The notes under the pieces were generated by a model, which saw only the letters and a list, made by a program, of their open reading frames with translations, had not been told where the DNA came from and did not search any database. Positions 1 to 9,873 of a stretch of 64,000 bases of DNA are shown here, piece after piece; the stretch's first letter is position 1, and each line of letters begins with the position of its first letter. Position numbers and translations under genes: made by a program. The DNA comes from Roseomonas nitratireducens (GTDB lineage Bacteria; Pseudomonadota; Alphaproteobacteria; Acetobacterales; Acetobacteraceae), in NCBI RefSeq assembly GCF_017813355.1, contig NZ_JAGIYZ010000004.1, positions 62,001 to 126,000 of the forward strand, given 5' to 3'.

Positions 1-1
1 C

Positions 2-343
2 GCGGTGGCGCAGAAGGTGGGCGGCGCGCCGGTGACGATCGTCGCCCCCTGCGAGGGCACGGGCTACGAGATCGGGTCGATGTCGATCATCCGCGGCGCG
101 CGGAACATGGAGAACGCCCGCCGCTTCTACGACTGGGCGCTGGGGGCGGAGGCGCAGGCCATCGCCGCGACCGCCAATTCCTACCAGCTGCCGTCCAACC
201 GCGCTGCGCCCATCCCGCCCCAGGCGCCGCGCTTCGAGGATGTGCGCCTGATCGACTACGACTTCGCCCGCTGGGGCAGCGCCGCGGAGCGCACGCGCCT
301 GCTGCAGCGCTGGGAGAGGGAAGTCCGCGCCGCCGCGCGCTGA
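2..343 (+). CDS. Iron-type ABC transporter substrate-binding protein, C-terminal part
   Basis: This is the last 113 or so residues of a protein that begins before the window. The tail matches family 1 iron(III)-type periplasmic binding proteins: a conserved stretch reading IRGARNMENARRFYDWAL, then ANSYQLPSN, and a closing segment in which a tyrosine and an aspartate sit near an arginine-rich end. It delivers substrate to the permease encoded 7 bases downstream and so belongs to one importer operon with the next two genes. The metal-binding tyrosines that would separate ferric iron from another ligand lie outside the window or cannot be assigned, so the substrate is not certain. Confidence 0.85.
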   Translation, partial: AVAQKVGGAPVTIVAPCEGTGYEIGSMSIIRGARNMENARRFYDWALGAEAQAIAATANSYQLPSNRAAPIPPQAPRFEDVRLIDYDFARWGSAAERTRLLQRWEREVRAAAR

Positions 344-350
344 GCGCCGC

Positions 351-2510
351 ATGTCCGCGCTGACGCTCGGCCGGGTCGCGCTGGCCGCGGCGCTTCTCGG
401 CCTGCTGGCGGCACCCTGGCACGGGCTCGAGGGCGGGTTCGGCGCGTGGCCGGGCGGCGATGCCGCGCCGCTCGCGGTGCTGCTGCTGGACGGGTCGCGC
501 TGGTGGCTCTGGCCGGTCGTGGCGCTGCTCGCGCTCGCCGCCGCGCCGCTGCTGGCGGGCCGCGCCGCGGGCGGGATGGTCGCGGGCGCGGGGCTCGCCA
601 TCGTGGCGCTGGTCTTCCTGCAGGGGCAGGCGGTCGGGATGCGCGGGCTCGCCTGGCCGGCGCTGGCGCCGCTGCTGGGCGGGGCGGGGCCGCAGGCCGC
701 GCTCGGCTGGGGCGGGGCGATGCTGCTCGGCGCCGCGGTCGCGCTCGTCGCGGCCGGCCTCGCGCAGCGCGGGCGGTTCGGCGGGGATGCCTTCATCGCG
801 CTGCTCGTCATCGGCTGCGGCGCGCTGCTGCTGCTGTTCGTCTTCCTGCCGCTCGCCACCATCCTGTCCGCCGCGGCGGTCGAGGATGGGCGCTTCGCGC
901 CGGGCGCGCTGGCCACGCGCCTCGCGGCGCCGGAGGCCTGGAGCCTCGCCTGCCTCGCCAGCCACCAGGGCTGCGGCGTGGTGTGGAACACGCTGCTGCT
1001 CGCGGTGCTGACGGCGGTGCTCTCGACGTTGATCGGCCTCGCCTTCGCGCTGCTCGCCGCGCGCGGCGGGGTGCGCGCGCAGCCGGCCTTCCGGGCCATG
1101 ACGCTGCTGCCGCTGATCACGCCGCCCTTCGTCGTCTCCCTTGCCTTGATCGTGCTGTTCGGGCGGACGGGGCTGGTGACGACGGCGCTGTGGGAATGGT
1201 TCGACATCCCGCGCAGCCGCTGGATCTACGGGCTGCCGGGCGTGCTGCTGGCGCAGGTGCTGTCGCAGGCGCCGATCTCCTTCGTGCTGCTGGAAGGGGC
1301 GGTGCGCGCGATCGGGCCGAGCCTCGAGGAAGCGGCATCGACCATGGGCGCGCGGCGCTTCACCGTCTTCCGCACCGTGACCTGGCCGCTGCTGCGCCCG
1401 GCCATCGCCGCCTGCCTGCTGCTCGGCTTCGTCGAGAGCCTGGCCGATTTCGGCAACCCCCTGGTGCTCGGCGGGGATTTCGACGTGCTGTCGACGCGCA
1501 TCTTCTTCGCCATCGCCGGCGCGCGGCACGAACCGGGGCGCGCGGCGGCGCTCGCGCTGCTGCTGCTGGCACTCACGCTCGGCGCCTTCTTCCTGCAGAC
1601 GCTCTGGCTCGGCCGGCGGCGCTACACGACGGTGACGGGCAAGGGGGATTCGGGCGTGCCGTCGCCGCTGCCGCGCGGGCTGAAATTCGCCTGCGGCGCG
1701 GTCGCCTGGCCCTGGATGATCTTCACCGCCGCGGTCTACGGCATCATCCTGGTGGGCGGCTTCGTGCACGATATCGGCCGCGGCGACATGTCCTTCACCT
1801 GGCGCCACATCCTGACGGGCTTCGAGGTGGAATGGCAAAGCGGGCCCGAATTCCGCGGCTCGGCCTGGGACAGCCTGTTCACCACCATCGAGGTCGCGGC
1901 GATCTCGGCGCCGCTGACCGCGGGGCTCGGCATCCTGCTCGCCTGGCTGATCGCGCGGCAATCCTTCCCCGGGCGCGGCGCGCTGGAATTCATGGCCATG
2001 CTGTCCTTCGCCATCCCGGGCACGGTGGTGGGCGTGTCCTACATCATGGCCTTCAACGAGCCGCCGATCGAACTGACCGGCACGGCGACGATCCTGATCC
2101 TGTGCTTCGTGTTCCGGAACCTGCCGGTGGGCGTGCGCGGCGGCATCGCCGCACTCGCGCAGATCGACCGCTCGCTGGACGAGGCCTCCGCCACCATGGG
2201 CGCGGGCGCGCTGCAGACGCTGCGGCACGTCATCCTGCCGCTGCTGCGCCCGGCGATCGTCGCCTCCCTCGCCTATGCCTTCGTGCATGCGATGACGGCG
2301 GTCTCGGCGGTGATCTTCCTGGTGTCGGCGCGGCACAACCTCGCCACCGTCTACATCGTCGGGCGGGTGGAGGCCGGGGAGATGGCGCTCGCCATCGCCT
2401 ATTCCACGGTGCTGATCGCGGTGATGCTGGCCGTCGTGCTCGGCATCGAGCGCGTGGTCGGGCGCGCGCAGATCGGCCGGCGCGCCGCACCCGTCAGGGC
2501 AGGAGCCTGA
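351..2510 (+). CDS. Iron-type ABC transporter permease, double domain
   Basis: An inner-membrane permease of 719 residues holding two fused BPD_transp_1 domains, as in FbpB/SfuB importers. Each half carries an EAA-type loop that contacts the ATPase: LEEAASTMGA near residue 325 and LDEASATMGA near residue 610. The first 150 or so residues add several extra hydrophobic segments ahead of the first permease domain, so the protein is longer than the usual 500-560 residues. It sits between the binding protein and the ATPase, with a gap of only a few bases to each. Ferric iron is the likely cargo by family; the sequence does not prove it. Confidence 0.9.
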   Translation: MSALTLGRVALAAALLGLLAAPWHGLEGGFGAWPGGDAAPLAVLLLDGSRWWLWPVVALLALAAAPLLAGRAAGGMVAGAGLAIVALVFLQGQAVGMRGLAWPALAPLLGGAGPQAALGWGGAMLLGAAVALVAAGLAQRGRFGGDAFIALLVIGCGALLLLFVFLPLATILSAAAVEDGRFAPGALATRLAAPEAWSLACLASHQGCGVVWNTLLLAVLTAVLSTLIGLAFALLAARGGVRAQPAFRAMTLLPLITPPFVVSLALIVLFGRTGLVTTALWEWFDIPRSRWIYGLPGVLLAQVLSQAPISFVLLEGAVRAIGPSLEEAASTMGARRFTVFRTVTWPLLRPAIAACLLLGFVESLADFGNPLVLGGDFDVLSTRIFFAIAGARHEPGRAAALALLLLALTLGAFFLQTLWLGRRRYTTVTGKGDSGVPSPLPRGLKFACGAVAWPWMIFTAAVYGIILVGGFVHDIGRGDMSFTWRHILTGFEVEWQSGPEFRGSAWDSLFTTIEVAAISAPLTAGLGILLAWLIARQSFPGRGALEFMAMLSFAIPGTVVGVSYIMAFNEPPIELTGTATILILCFVFRNLPVGVRGGIAALAQIDRSLDEASATMGAGALQTLRHVILPLLRPAIVASLAYAFVHAMTAVSAVIFLVSARHNLATVYIVGRVEAGEMALAIAYSTVLIAVMLAVVLGIERVVGRAQIGRRAAPVRAGA

Positions 2511-2512
2511 GC

Positions 2513-3562
<1,050 letters not shown>

Positions 3563-3583
3563 CGCGCCGCGTGCTACGGCGCG
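3563..3583 (+). terminator. GC hairpin after the importer operon
   Basis: Perfect 7-bp inverted repeat CGCGCCG / CGGCGCG with a 7-base loop, starting right after the ATPase stop codon. It has no T tract, so termination strength is unknown. It could attenuate reading into the next gene. Confidence 0.4.
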
Positions 3584-3603
3584 GCGGACGGATGGAGGCA
3601 TCG

Positions 3604-4359
3604 ATGGCCGGGGAACTCAGAGGCAAGGTCGCGCTCGTCACGGGCGCGGGGAAGAACATCGGCCGCGCGATCGCGCTCTCCCTCGCGCGGGACGGCGCGG
3701 CGGTGGTCGTGAACGGGCGGTCGGACGCCGCGGCGATCGAGGCCGTGGCGGCGGAGATCCGCGCCGCCGGCGGCCAGGCCGTCGCGGCGCTGGCCGACGT
3801 GGCGCGGGAGGATGAGGTGGCGCGCCTGGCCGCCGAGGCCGCGCGCGCATTCGGCGGCGTGGACATCCTGGTCTGCAATGCCGGGCTGCGGCGGCAGACC
3901 GCCTTCACCGACATCTCCTACGCCGAGTGGCGGGAGATCCTGTCCGTGGCGCTCGACGGCGCCTTCCTGCTCGCGCGCGCCGTCGCGCCGCAGATGGCCG
4001 GGCGCGGCGGCGGGTCCATCGTCGCGCTCTCGGGCATCTCGACGCATGTCGGCACGCCGAACCGCGCGCATGTCTCGGCATCGAAGGCGGGGCTGGAGGG
4101 GCTGATGCGCGCGCTCGCGGTGGAACTCGCCCCGCACGGGATCCGCGCGAACTGCGTCGCCCCCGGCGCGGTGGACACGCAGCGCGGCGCGAGCGCCGGG
4201 CCGATGCCGGTGGCGCTCGGGCGGGAAGCGGGCATCCCGCTCGGCCGCAAGGCGACGATCGACGAGATCGCGGCCGTGGTGCGGATGCTCGCCGGGCCCG
4301 AAGGCGGCTACGTCACCGGCCAGACCATCCATGTGAATGGCGGCGCCTTCCTGACGTGA
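3604..4359 (+). CDS. SDR-family protein with degenerate catalytic tetrad
   Basis: A 251-residue classical short-chain dehydrogenase fold. The NAD(P)-binding motif TGAGKNIG (13-20) and the NAG motif (92-94) are intact. The usual Asn-Ser-Tyr-Lys tetrad is not: by alignment to FabG-like spacing the positions read Ala116, Gly144, Val157 and Lys161, so only the lysine remains (VSASK instead of YSASK). The C-terminal GQTIHVNGG is typical. It is either a non-catalytic nucleotide-binding protein or uses different residues. The start at 3604 follows GGAGG; 3592 is an in-frame alternative. It stands convergent to the next gene, 9 bases away. Confidence 0.88.
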   Translation: MAGELRGKVALVTGAGKNIGRAIALSLARDGAAVVVNGRSDAAAIEAVAAEIRAAGGQAVAALADVAREDEVARLAAEAARAFGGVDILVCNAGLRRQTAFTDISYAEWREILSVALDGAFLLARAVAPQMAGRGGGSIVALSGISTHVGTPNRAHVSASKAGLEGLMRALAVELAPHGIRANCVAPGAVDTQRGASAGPMPVALGREAGIPLGRKATIDEIAAVVRMLAGPEGGYVTGQTIHVNGGAFLT

Positions 4360-4368
4360 CCTGCGCCG

Positions 4369-5307
4369 TCATTCCGGCGTGACGCCGAGCGCGCGGAAGG
4401 CCGCGCCCGTCGCCTCGTATTCCGCCGTCAGCAGCCGCTGCAATTCGGCGCGGCCGCGGAAGCTCGCCACCGCGCCCCAGTTCTCGGCGAAGCGGCGGAA
4501 GCCGTCCGTCTCCATCGCCGCGCGGCAGGCGGCTTCCAGCCGCGCGAGCACCGGTTCAGGCGTGCCGCGCGGCGCGAACAGGCCCGCATAGGAAGGCTGC
4601 AGCGCGTCGATCCCCTGCTCGCGCGCCGTCGGCACGTCGGGGAAGGCCGGGTGGCGGCCTTCGGAGAAGACCGCGACGAGCCGCGTCTGCCCCGCCCGCG
4701 CCATGGGCACGCCGGAGGCGACGACGATCGCCGCGAAGTCGAGCCGCCCGGCGATCACCTCGGTCAAGGATGCGCCGTCGCCGCGGAAGGGCACGTGCGT
4801 GAACTGCCCGCCCGCGGCCGACTGCACGCGGTGCACGCCGAGGAAGGGCGCGGAATTCGGCCCCGGCGAGCCGTAGGTGAGGGGCCGCTGCCGCGCCGCG
4901 GCCACCATGTCGGCCAGCGTCCGCCAGGGGCTGTCCGCCTTCACCATGATGCCGAGGATGTTCTCGGTCACGTTGCACACCGGTGCGACCGCATCCGGCC
5001 CGAGCCCGGTGTTGCGCACCAGGTGCGGCTGGAAGGCGAGGGGGACGAGCGGCGAATAGGCCAGCGTGTGCCCGTCCGGCGCGGCGGCCGTCAGCGCGCG
5101 CATCCCGACCACGCCGGACCCGCCCGATTGCGAGGTGACGACCACGTTCTGCCCGAGGTCGCGCGTGAAGGAATCGGCCAGCGCGCGCGCCGCCGCATCC
5201 GTGCTGCTGCCGGTCGCATAGGGGTTGATGATGGTGACCGGCCGGTCCGGGAAGGCCGTGGCCGGCAGCGGCGCGAGCAGGGCGAGGAGGAGAAGGGCGC
5301 GGCGCAT
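4369..5307 (-). CDS. Tripartite tricarboxylate transporter substrate-binding protein (Bug family)
   Basis: A periplasmic solute-binding protein of 312 residues with an N-terminal signal peptide ending near ATA. The Bug (PF03401) opening motif PDRPVTIINPYATGSSTD follows directly. Members bind carboxylates such as citrate, tricarballylate or aromatic acids and normally serve TctA/TctB membrane subunits. None is encoded here, so this is an orphan binding protein, as is common in Acetobacteraceae and Burkholderiales. It lies 26 bases downstream of a paralogue on the same strand and is probably cotranscribed with it. The ligand cannot be read from the sequence. Confidence 0.9.
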   Translation of the reverse strand: MRRALLLLALLAPLPATAFPDRPVTIINPYATGSSTDAAARALADSFTRDLGQNVVVTSQSGGSGVVGMRALTAAAPDGHTLAYSPLVPLAFQPHLVRNTGLGPDAVAPVCNVTENILGIMVKADSPWRTLADMVAAARQRPLTYGSPGPNSAPFLGVHRVQSAAGGQFTHVPFRGDGASLTEVIAGRLDFAAIVVASGVPMARAGQTRLVAVFSEGRHPAFPDVPTAREQGIDALQPSYAGLFAPRGTPEPVLARLEAACRAAMETDGFRRFAENWGAVASFRGRAELQRLLTAEYEATGAAFRALGVTPE

Positions 5308-5333
5308 CGTGAAGTCTCCGTGGCGTGGCGGCG

Positions 5334-6281
5334 TCAGCGCGCCGGGCCGATGGTGGCGAGCAGGCGGCGCTTGTCGGCGATGTCGCGGGCCAGCCGCGCG
5401 GCGAGCGTCCCGGCATCCGCTTCCGGCGTCGCGGGCTGGAACATGCGCGCGGCGACGCTGCGATAGCCTTCCTCCCGCGCCGCGGCGAGGCAGGCGGCTT
5501 CCAGCGCCGCGCGCGCCGGTGCGGGCGTGCCGGCCGGCGCGAACAACCCGCCGAAGCTGGTGGGCGCGACGTCGAAGCCCTGTTCGGCGACGGTCGGCAC
5601 ATCGGGCAGCATCGGATGCCGCGCGGGCGCGAACACGCCGAGCACGCGCAGCCCCTGGCCCGATAGCGAGCCCATCACCGTCACCGCGAAATCGACGCGC
5701 CCGGCGCGCAGGTCCACCAGCACCGCGGGCTCGCCGCGATAGGGCACGTCCTGCAACTGCAGCCGCGCGGCTTCCGCCAGTTCGAGCGCGGCGAGGTGCG
5801 GGATGGAGGCGACGCCCTGGTGCCCGTAGCTGAGCGCGCCCGGCCGCGCGCGCGCCGCGGCGACCAGGTCGGCAAGCGTCGCGAAGGGGCTGTCCGGCCG
5901 CACCGCGATCGCCATCGCGTTCTCGAAGGCCTGGCAGACCGGCACCAGCGCATCCGGTGCATAGCCCGGGTCGCCGCGCGCGGGCAGGACCGAGAGCACG
6001 ACCGCCGGGGCGAAGAGCAGCGTCAGCCCGTCCGGCGCGGCGCGCGCCACCTGCGCCGTGCCGATGCCGCCCGCCGCGCCGTCGCGGTTGGCCACCACCA
6101 CGGGCTGGCCGAGCCGCGGCGCCATGCCGGCGGCGAGCGCGCGCGCCAGCGCGTCGGTCGTGCTGCCGGCGGCGTAGGGGTTGACGATGGTGACCGGCCG
6201 GTCGGGCGCCCAGGCCTGGGCGAGGGCGGCCGCCGGCGCCAGCAGCAGCGCCAGCGCGCCCGCCATCAGGTTTGAACGCAT
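5334..6281 (-). CDS. Tripartite tricarboxylate transporter substrate-binding protein (Bug family)
   Basis: A 315-residue paralogue of the gene downstream of it, with a signal peptide ending near ALAQA and the Bug motif PDRPVTIVNPYAAGSTTD. The typical APDG and DVPTVAEQG motifs are present. It is the promoter-proximal gene of a two-gene Bug unit and diverges from an extradiol dioxygenase gene, with 71 bases between the starts. That arrangement suggests, but does not show, that the ligand is an aromatic or ring-cleavage-related acid. No membrane subunits are nearby. Confidence 0.9.
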   Translation of the reverse strand: MRSNLMAGALALLLAPAAALAQAWAPDRPVTIVNPYAAGSTTDALARALAAGMAPRLGQPVVVANRDGAAGGIGTAQVARAAPDGLTLLFAPAVVLSVLPARGDPGYAPDALVPVCQAFENAMAIAVRPDSPFATLADLVAAARARPGALSYGHQGVASIPHLAALELAEAARLQLQDVPYRGEPAVLVDLRAGRVDFAVTVMGSLSGQGLRVLGVFAPARHPMLPDVPTVAEQGFDVAPTSFGGLFAPAGTPAPARAALEAACLAAAREEGYRSVAARMFQPATPEADAGTLAARLARDIADKRRLLATIGPAR

Positions 6282-6352
6282 GGCGTCTTCTCCCTAGTCT
6301 CTGGCGCATGACCGCCTTGGCCCGAGTATGGGCGGGCAGGGGGAAACGCACC

Positions 6353-7354
6353 ATGGCCATCACCGCGCTCGGCTATCTCGAACTTCGCGCGAGCAGCCTC
6401 GACGACTGGGCCGGCTTCGCGCCGCGCATGCTCGGCCTGATGCTGGCCGAGCGCGCGCAGACGGAGCTCGCCTTCCGCATGGACGACCGGCGCCAGCGCG
6501 TGATCGTCAGCGCGGATGCGCAGGACGGGCTCGGCGCCTTCGGCTGGGAAGTCGCGGACGCCGCCGCGCTGGATGCCATGGCCGCGCGGCTCGAGGCCGC
6601 AGGCGTCGCGGTGGCGCGCGGCGCGCGGGCGCTGGCGGACCGGCGGCGCGTGGCGGAGCTGATCGTCACGCAGGATCCGCTCGGCAACCGCATCGAGATC
6701 TTCCACGGGCCGGAGGTGACCGACCGCGCCTTCGCGCCGGGGCGCGCGATATCGGGCTTCCGCACCGGGCCGCTCGGCATGGGGCATGCGGTGCTGACCG
6801 TGCCGCGGATCGACGAGGTGCTGCCCTTCTATCGCGACATCCTCGGCTTCGGCCTGTCCGACTGGGTGGAGCAGCCCTTCCGCGCCACCTTCATGCACGT
6901 CAACGGCCGGCACCATTCGCTCGCGCTGATCGAGACGGGCAAGGCGGGGATGCACCACCTGATGATGGAGCTGCTGAGCCTGGACGATGTCGGCCAGGGC
7001 TATGACCTCGCGATGGCCGAGGAAGGGCGCGTCGCGACGACGCTCGGCCGCCACACCAACGACTGGATGACGAGCTTCTACGCGCGCACGCCGGGCGGCT
7101 TCCTGGTGGAATACGGATGGGGCGGGCGGCACATCGACCCCGCGACCTGGAAGGCCGAGCGGATGGACAGCGGGCCGAGCCTCTGGGGCCATGACCGCCA
7201 CTGGGCGGGGCCGGAGGCGGTCGCGGCCGGCCGGCGCATGCGCATGGAGGCCGCCGCGCGCGGCGAACGCGCCCCGGTGCAGGTGCTGCCCGGCAACCAC
7301 ACCGTCATGCCCGGCGCCTGCCCCTGGTGGGACGGGCTGCGCGCGGCGGAATAG
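6353..7354 (+). CDS. Extradiol catechol dioxygenase, type I (BphC/HsaC-like VOC)
   Basis: A 333-residue two-domain vicinal-oxygen-chelate enzyme that cleaves a catechol ring next to the hydroxyls using Fe(II) and O2. The metal ligands are His145 (GMGHAVL), His202 (MHHLMMEL) and Glu253 (LVEYGWGG). The accessory active-site residues His188, His234 and Tyr243 match BphC His195, His241 and Tyr250 with a constant offset of seven, so the site looks intact. The N-terminal domain is the usual non-catalytic copy. ATG 6353 follows GGGGGAAA; an upstream extension to 6272 lacks family similarity. The substrate (biphenyl-, steroid- or lignin-type catechol) cannot be told from sequence. Confidence 0.88.
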   Translation: MAITALGYLELRASSLDDWAGFAPRMLGLMLAERAQTELAFRMDDRRQRVIVSADAQDGLGAFGWEVADAAALDAMAARLEAAGVAVARGARALADRRRVAELIVTQDPLGNRIEIFHGPEVTDRAFAPGRAISGFRTGPLGMGHAVLTVPRIDEVLPFYRDILGFGLSDWVEQPFRATFMHVNGRHHSLALIETGKAGMHHLMMELLSLDDVGQGYDLAMAEEGRVATTLGRHTNDWMTSFYARTPGGFLVEYGWGGRHIDPATWKAERMDSGPSLWGHDRHWAGPEAVAAGRRMRMEAAARGERAPVQVLPGNHTVMPGACPWWDGLRAAE

Positions 7355-7363
7355 CGCGCGCCG

Positions 7364-8335
7364 TCATTCCGGCTGGATGCCGAGGTCCCGCACCGCGGCC
7401 CGCCAGCGCGCCACCTCGGCTTGCGTCAGCGCGGCGAGGTCCCCGGCCGATCCCGTGCTGCGCTCGAACCCCATGGGCGAGAGGCGCGCCCATGTCTCCG
7501 GCCTGTCCAGCACCTCCCGCGTCGCGGCGCCGAGCCGCGCGGCGATCGGGGCCGGCGTACCGGTGGGCAGGTACATGCCGAACCAGGTCTCGAAGCCGAA
7601 GCCGGGGATCAGGGTGGCGAGGGAGGGCACGCCCGGCAGGTTCGGGCTCGCGCGCTCGCTGCTGATGGCGATGGCGCGCAGCTGGCCGGCGCGGATCGCG
7701 CCCATCGCGGCCGACAGGTCGATGAACATCAGCGGGAAGCGCCCGCCGATCAGGTCCGCCAGCGCCTGCGGCGGGCTGCGATAGGTCACGACCTCGCTGT
7801 CCACGCCGAGGTGGCGCATCATCATCGCCGCCGGCAGCAGGTTGCCCGAGGAGCCGGATCCGTAGAACACGCGGGCATTCGCCGCGCGCAGGTGGCGCGC
7901 GAGGCCGGGCAGGTCCTCCGCCGGATGGTCGGCGCGCACCACCAGCACCTGCGTGATGTGAGCCAGCCGCAGCACGGGCATGAAGTCCCGCACCGGATCG
8001 TAGGGCACGCTGCGCAGCAGGGCGGAGGCGGCGCCATGCGTGGTGCCCGATCCCATCATCACCGCATGCCCGTCGGACGGCGCGCGCGCCACCGCGGCCC
8101 CGGCGAGCGTGCCCTGCGCCCCGGGACGGTTCTCGATCACCACGGGCTGGCCGAGCATCGGCGACAGCGCCTCGGCGATGACGCGGGCGAGGTTGTCGGT
8201 GGCGGTGCCGGGTGCGAAGCCGACATAGAAGCGCACCGGGCGATCGGGCCAGGGGGCCTGGGCATGCGCGTCGCCCGCGAAGGGCGCGGCGAGCGCCGCG
8301 GCGATCAGGGCGCGGCGCGCCGGGTGGTGCGGCAT
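7364..8335 (-). CDS. Tripartite tricarboxylate transporter substrate-binding protein (Bug family)
   Basis: The third Bug-family binding protein in the window, 323 residues, with a signal peptide ending near DAHAQA and the family motif PDRPVRFYVGFAPGTATDN. It is more diverged from the other two: the NPY segment is replaced by YVGFAPG, a common variant. It is convergent with the dioxygenase gene (9-base gap) and has no TctAB partner. The start at 8335 gives a normal signal peptide; the open frame upstream to 9187 is only a shadow of the RND adaptor gene. Confidence 0.88.
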   Translation of the reverse strand: MPHHPARRALIAAALAAPFAGDAHAQAPWPDRPVRFYVGFAPGTATDNLARVIAEALSPMLGQPVVIENRPGAQGTLAGAAVARAPSDGHAVMMGSGTTHGAASALLRSVPYDPVRDFMPVLRLAHITQVLVVRADHPAEDLPGLARHLRAANARVFYGSGSSGNLLPAAMMMRHLGVDSEVVTYRSPPQALADLIGGRFPLMFIDLSAAMGAIRAGQLRAIAISSERASPNLPGVPSLATLIPGFGFETWFGMYLPTGTPAPIAARLGAATREVLDRPETWARLSPMGFERSTGSAGDLAALTQAEVARWRAAVRDLGIQPE

Positions 8336-8654
8336 GGCGTGTCCTCTCTCGGCCGCTCCTGCGGCTCTCGCGCCCAGTCTGCGCCAGGGGCGGGATGCGG
8401 GGAACGCCGCGTGTCGGGTGGCGTGAAGCGCCCGTCGGTCGCGGCGCATGCGCTGGCGTGCATGTTCTCCCTGCCCGCCCGCCGCCCCCGTCGCGATGCC
8501 CGCTTCGCGGCAGGCCGTTGCACAGATTCGCGGCAGTTCGGGGCGGATGCCGCCCGCCCCGGGCGAGATGTCCCGGAAACGCCTGTTGAAGTCTTCAGGA
8601 AACTCACCAGTATCCGCCGCGACCGACCCCCAGTCCGTATCGAAACGAGGCTTC
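8336..8654. other. Intergenic region between divergent genes
   Basis: About 320 bases between the Bug gene and the RND adaptor gene, which are transcribed away from each other. It should hold both promoters. I see no convincing operator or conserved -35/-10 pair, and no small gene with a ribosome-binding site. Confidence 0.5.
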
Positions 8655-9866
8655 ATGTCACGAACGTCCAGCGCAGCATCGCGGACCGCGATGGCCATCC
8701 GCACGCGGATGCGCAACGGGCAGCCGCGGCTCCTGGCACTCGCCCTGGCGCTCGTCGCCGCGGCCGGCTGCGACGACTCGCCGATCCGCGCCGCCGCGAA
8801 CACCGCTCCGCCGGCCCCCGTCGCGGTGACGGTGGTGACGCTGGAGCGGCGCGAGATCCCCGTGACCTCCGTCCTTCCCGGACGCACCGCGCCGTTCCGC
8901 GCGGCGGAGGTCCGGCCCCAGGTGGGCGGGGTGCTGCGGGAGCGCCTGTTCACCGAGGGTGAGGCCGTCATGGCCGGCCAGCCGCTGTTCCAGATCGACC
9001 CCGCGCCCTTCGAGGCGTCGGTCCGCCGCGCCGAGGCGGCGCTGACGCGCATCGAGGCGGCCGAGCGCGTGGCGCTGAGCACCGCCGCCCGCCTGCGCGC
9101 CCTGGCGCGGGTGCAGGCGGTCAGCGAGCAGAACCTGGAGAACGCCGAGGCGACGCTGCGCCAGGTGCAGGCCGACATCATCTCCACCCGCGCGGCGCTC
9201 GAGACCGCGCGGATCGACCTCGGCTACACGCGCGTCGCCTCCCCCATCGCCGGGCGCACGGGCCGCGCGACCGTCACGCCCGGCGCGCTCGTCACCGCGA
9301 ACCAGGCCACGGCGCTGGTCACCGTGACGCAGCTCGACCCGATCCTGGTGGACCTGACCCAGCCGAGCGCGGTGCTGCTGCAGCAGCGGCGCGACGTGGA
9401 AAGCGGCGCGCTGCGCCGCCCCTTGGCCGACCGCGCGGTGGCGCGGCTGGTTCTCGAGGACGGCTCGGAATACCCGCATGCGGGCGAGGTGCAGTTCTCC
9501 GAGGTGATCGTCGACCAGGGCACCGGGTCCGTCACCCTGCGCGCGGTCTTCCCCAACCCCGACCAACTGCTGCTGCCGGGGATGTTCGTCCGCGCCCGCG
9601 TCGAGGAAGGTGTCACCGACCGCGCCATCCTGGTGCCGCAGCGCGCCGTGCTGCGCACGCCGCGCGGCGAGCCCATGACCTTCGTGGTGAACGCCGAGGG
9701 CGTGGTCGAGCAGCGGGTGCTGCGCGCCAGCCGGACCGTCGGCAACGACTGGCTGGTGACCGAGGGCGTCGCGGCCGGCGAGCGCGTGGTCATCGAGGGC
9801 GTCCAGCGCATCCGCGCGGGCGCCCGGGTGCAGGCGCGCGAACGCCCGACCGCGGCCGCGAGCTAA
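8655..9866 (+). CDS. RND efflux periplasmic adaptor lipoprotein (AcrA/MexA family)
   Basis: The membrane-fusion subunit of a tripartite drug exporter, 403 residues. A lipobox VAAAGC near residue 38 makes it a lipoprotein. The biotinyl-lipoyl halves follow ([17 protein letters not shown] and the [12 protein letters not shown] return strand), with a coiled-coil hairpin between them at about 100-170, then beta-barrel and membrane-proximal domains. ATG 8655 was chosen because CGAGG lies five bases upstream; in-frame ATGs at 8691 and 8709 are alternatives. It is followed 7 bases later by the pump gene. No TolC-type channel gene is adjacent. Confidence 0.92.
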   Translation: MSRTSSAASRTAMAIRTRMRNGQPRLLALALALVAAAGCDDSPIRAAANTAPPAPVAVTVVTLERREIPVTSVLPGRTAPFRAAEVRPQVGGVLRERLFTEGEAVMAGQPLFQIDPAPFEASVRRAEAALTRIEAAERVALSTAARLRALARVQAVSEQNLENAEATLRQVQADIISTRAALETARIDLGYTRVASPIAGRTGRATVTPGALVTANQATALVTVTQLDPILVDLTQPSAVLLQQRRDVESGALRRPLADRAVARLVLEDGSEYPHAGEVQFSEVIVDQGTGSVTLRAVFPNPDQLLLPGMFVRARVEEGVTDRAILVPQRAVLRTPRGEPMTFVVNAEGVVEQRVLRASRTVGNDWLVTEGVAAGERVVIEGVQRIRAGARVQARERPTAAAS

Positions 9867-9873
9867 GGGCGTC

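Noticed and set aside
87-2336. Long minus-strand open frame of 749 codons opposite the iron-type permease
   Set aside because: Arg/Gln/His-rich sequence without family similarity, typical of the antisense frame of a high-GC gene. The plus-strand permease has clear motifs.
4369-6363. Possible 664-residue fusion of two Bug proteins
   Set aside because: The upstream part is an off-frame reading of the second Bug gene. A proper signal peptide and start occur at 5307.
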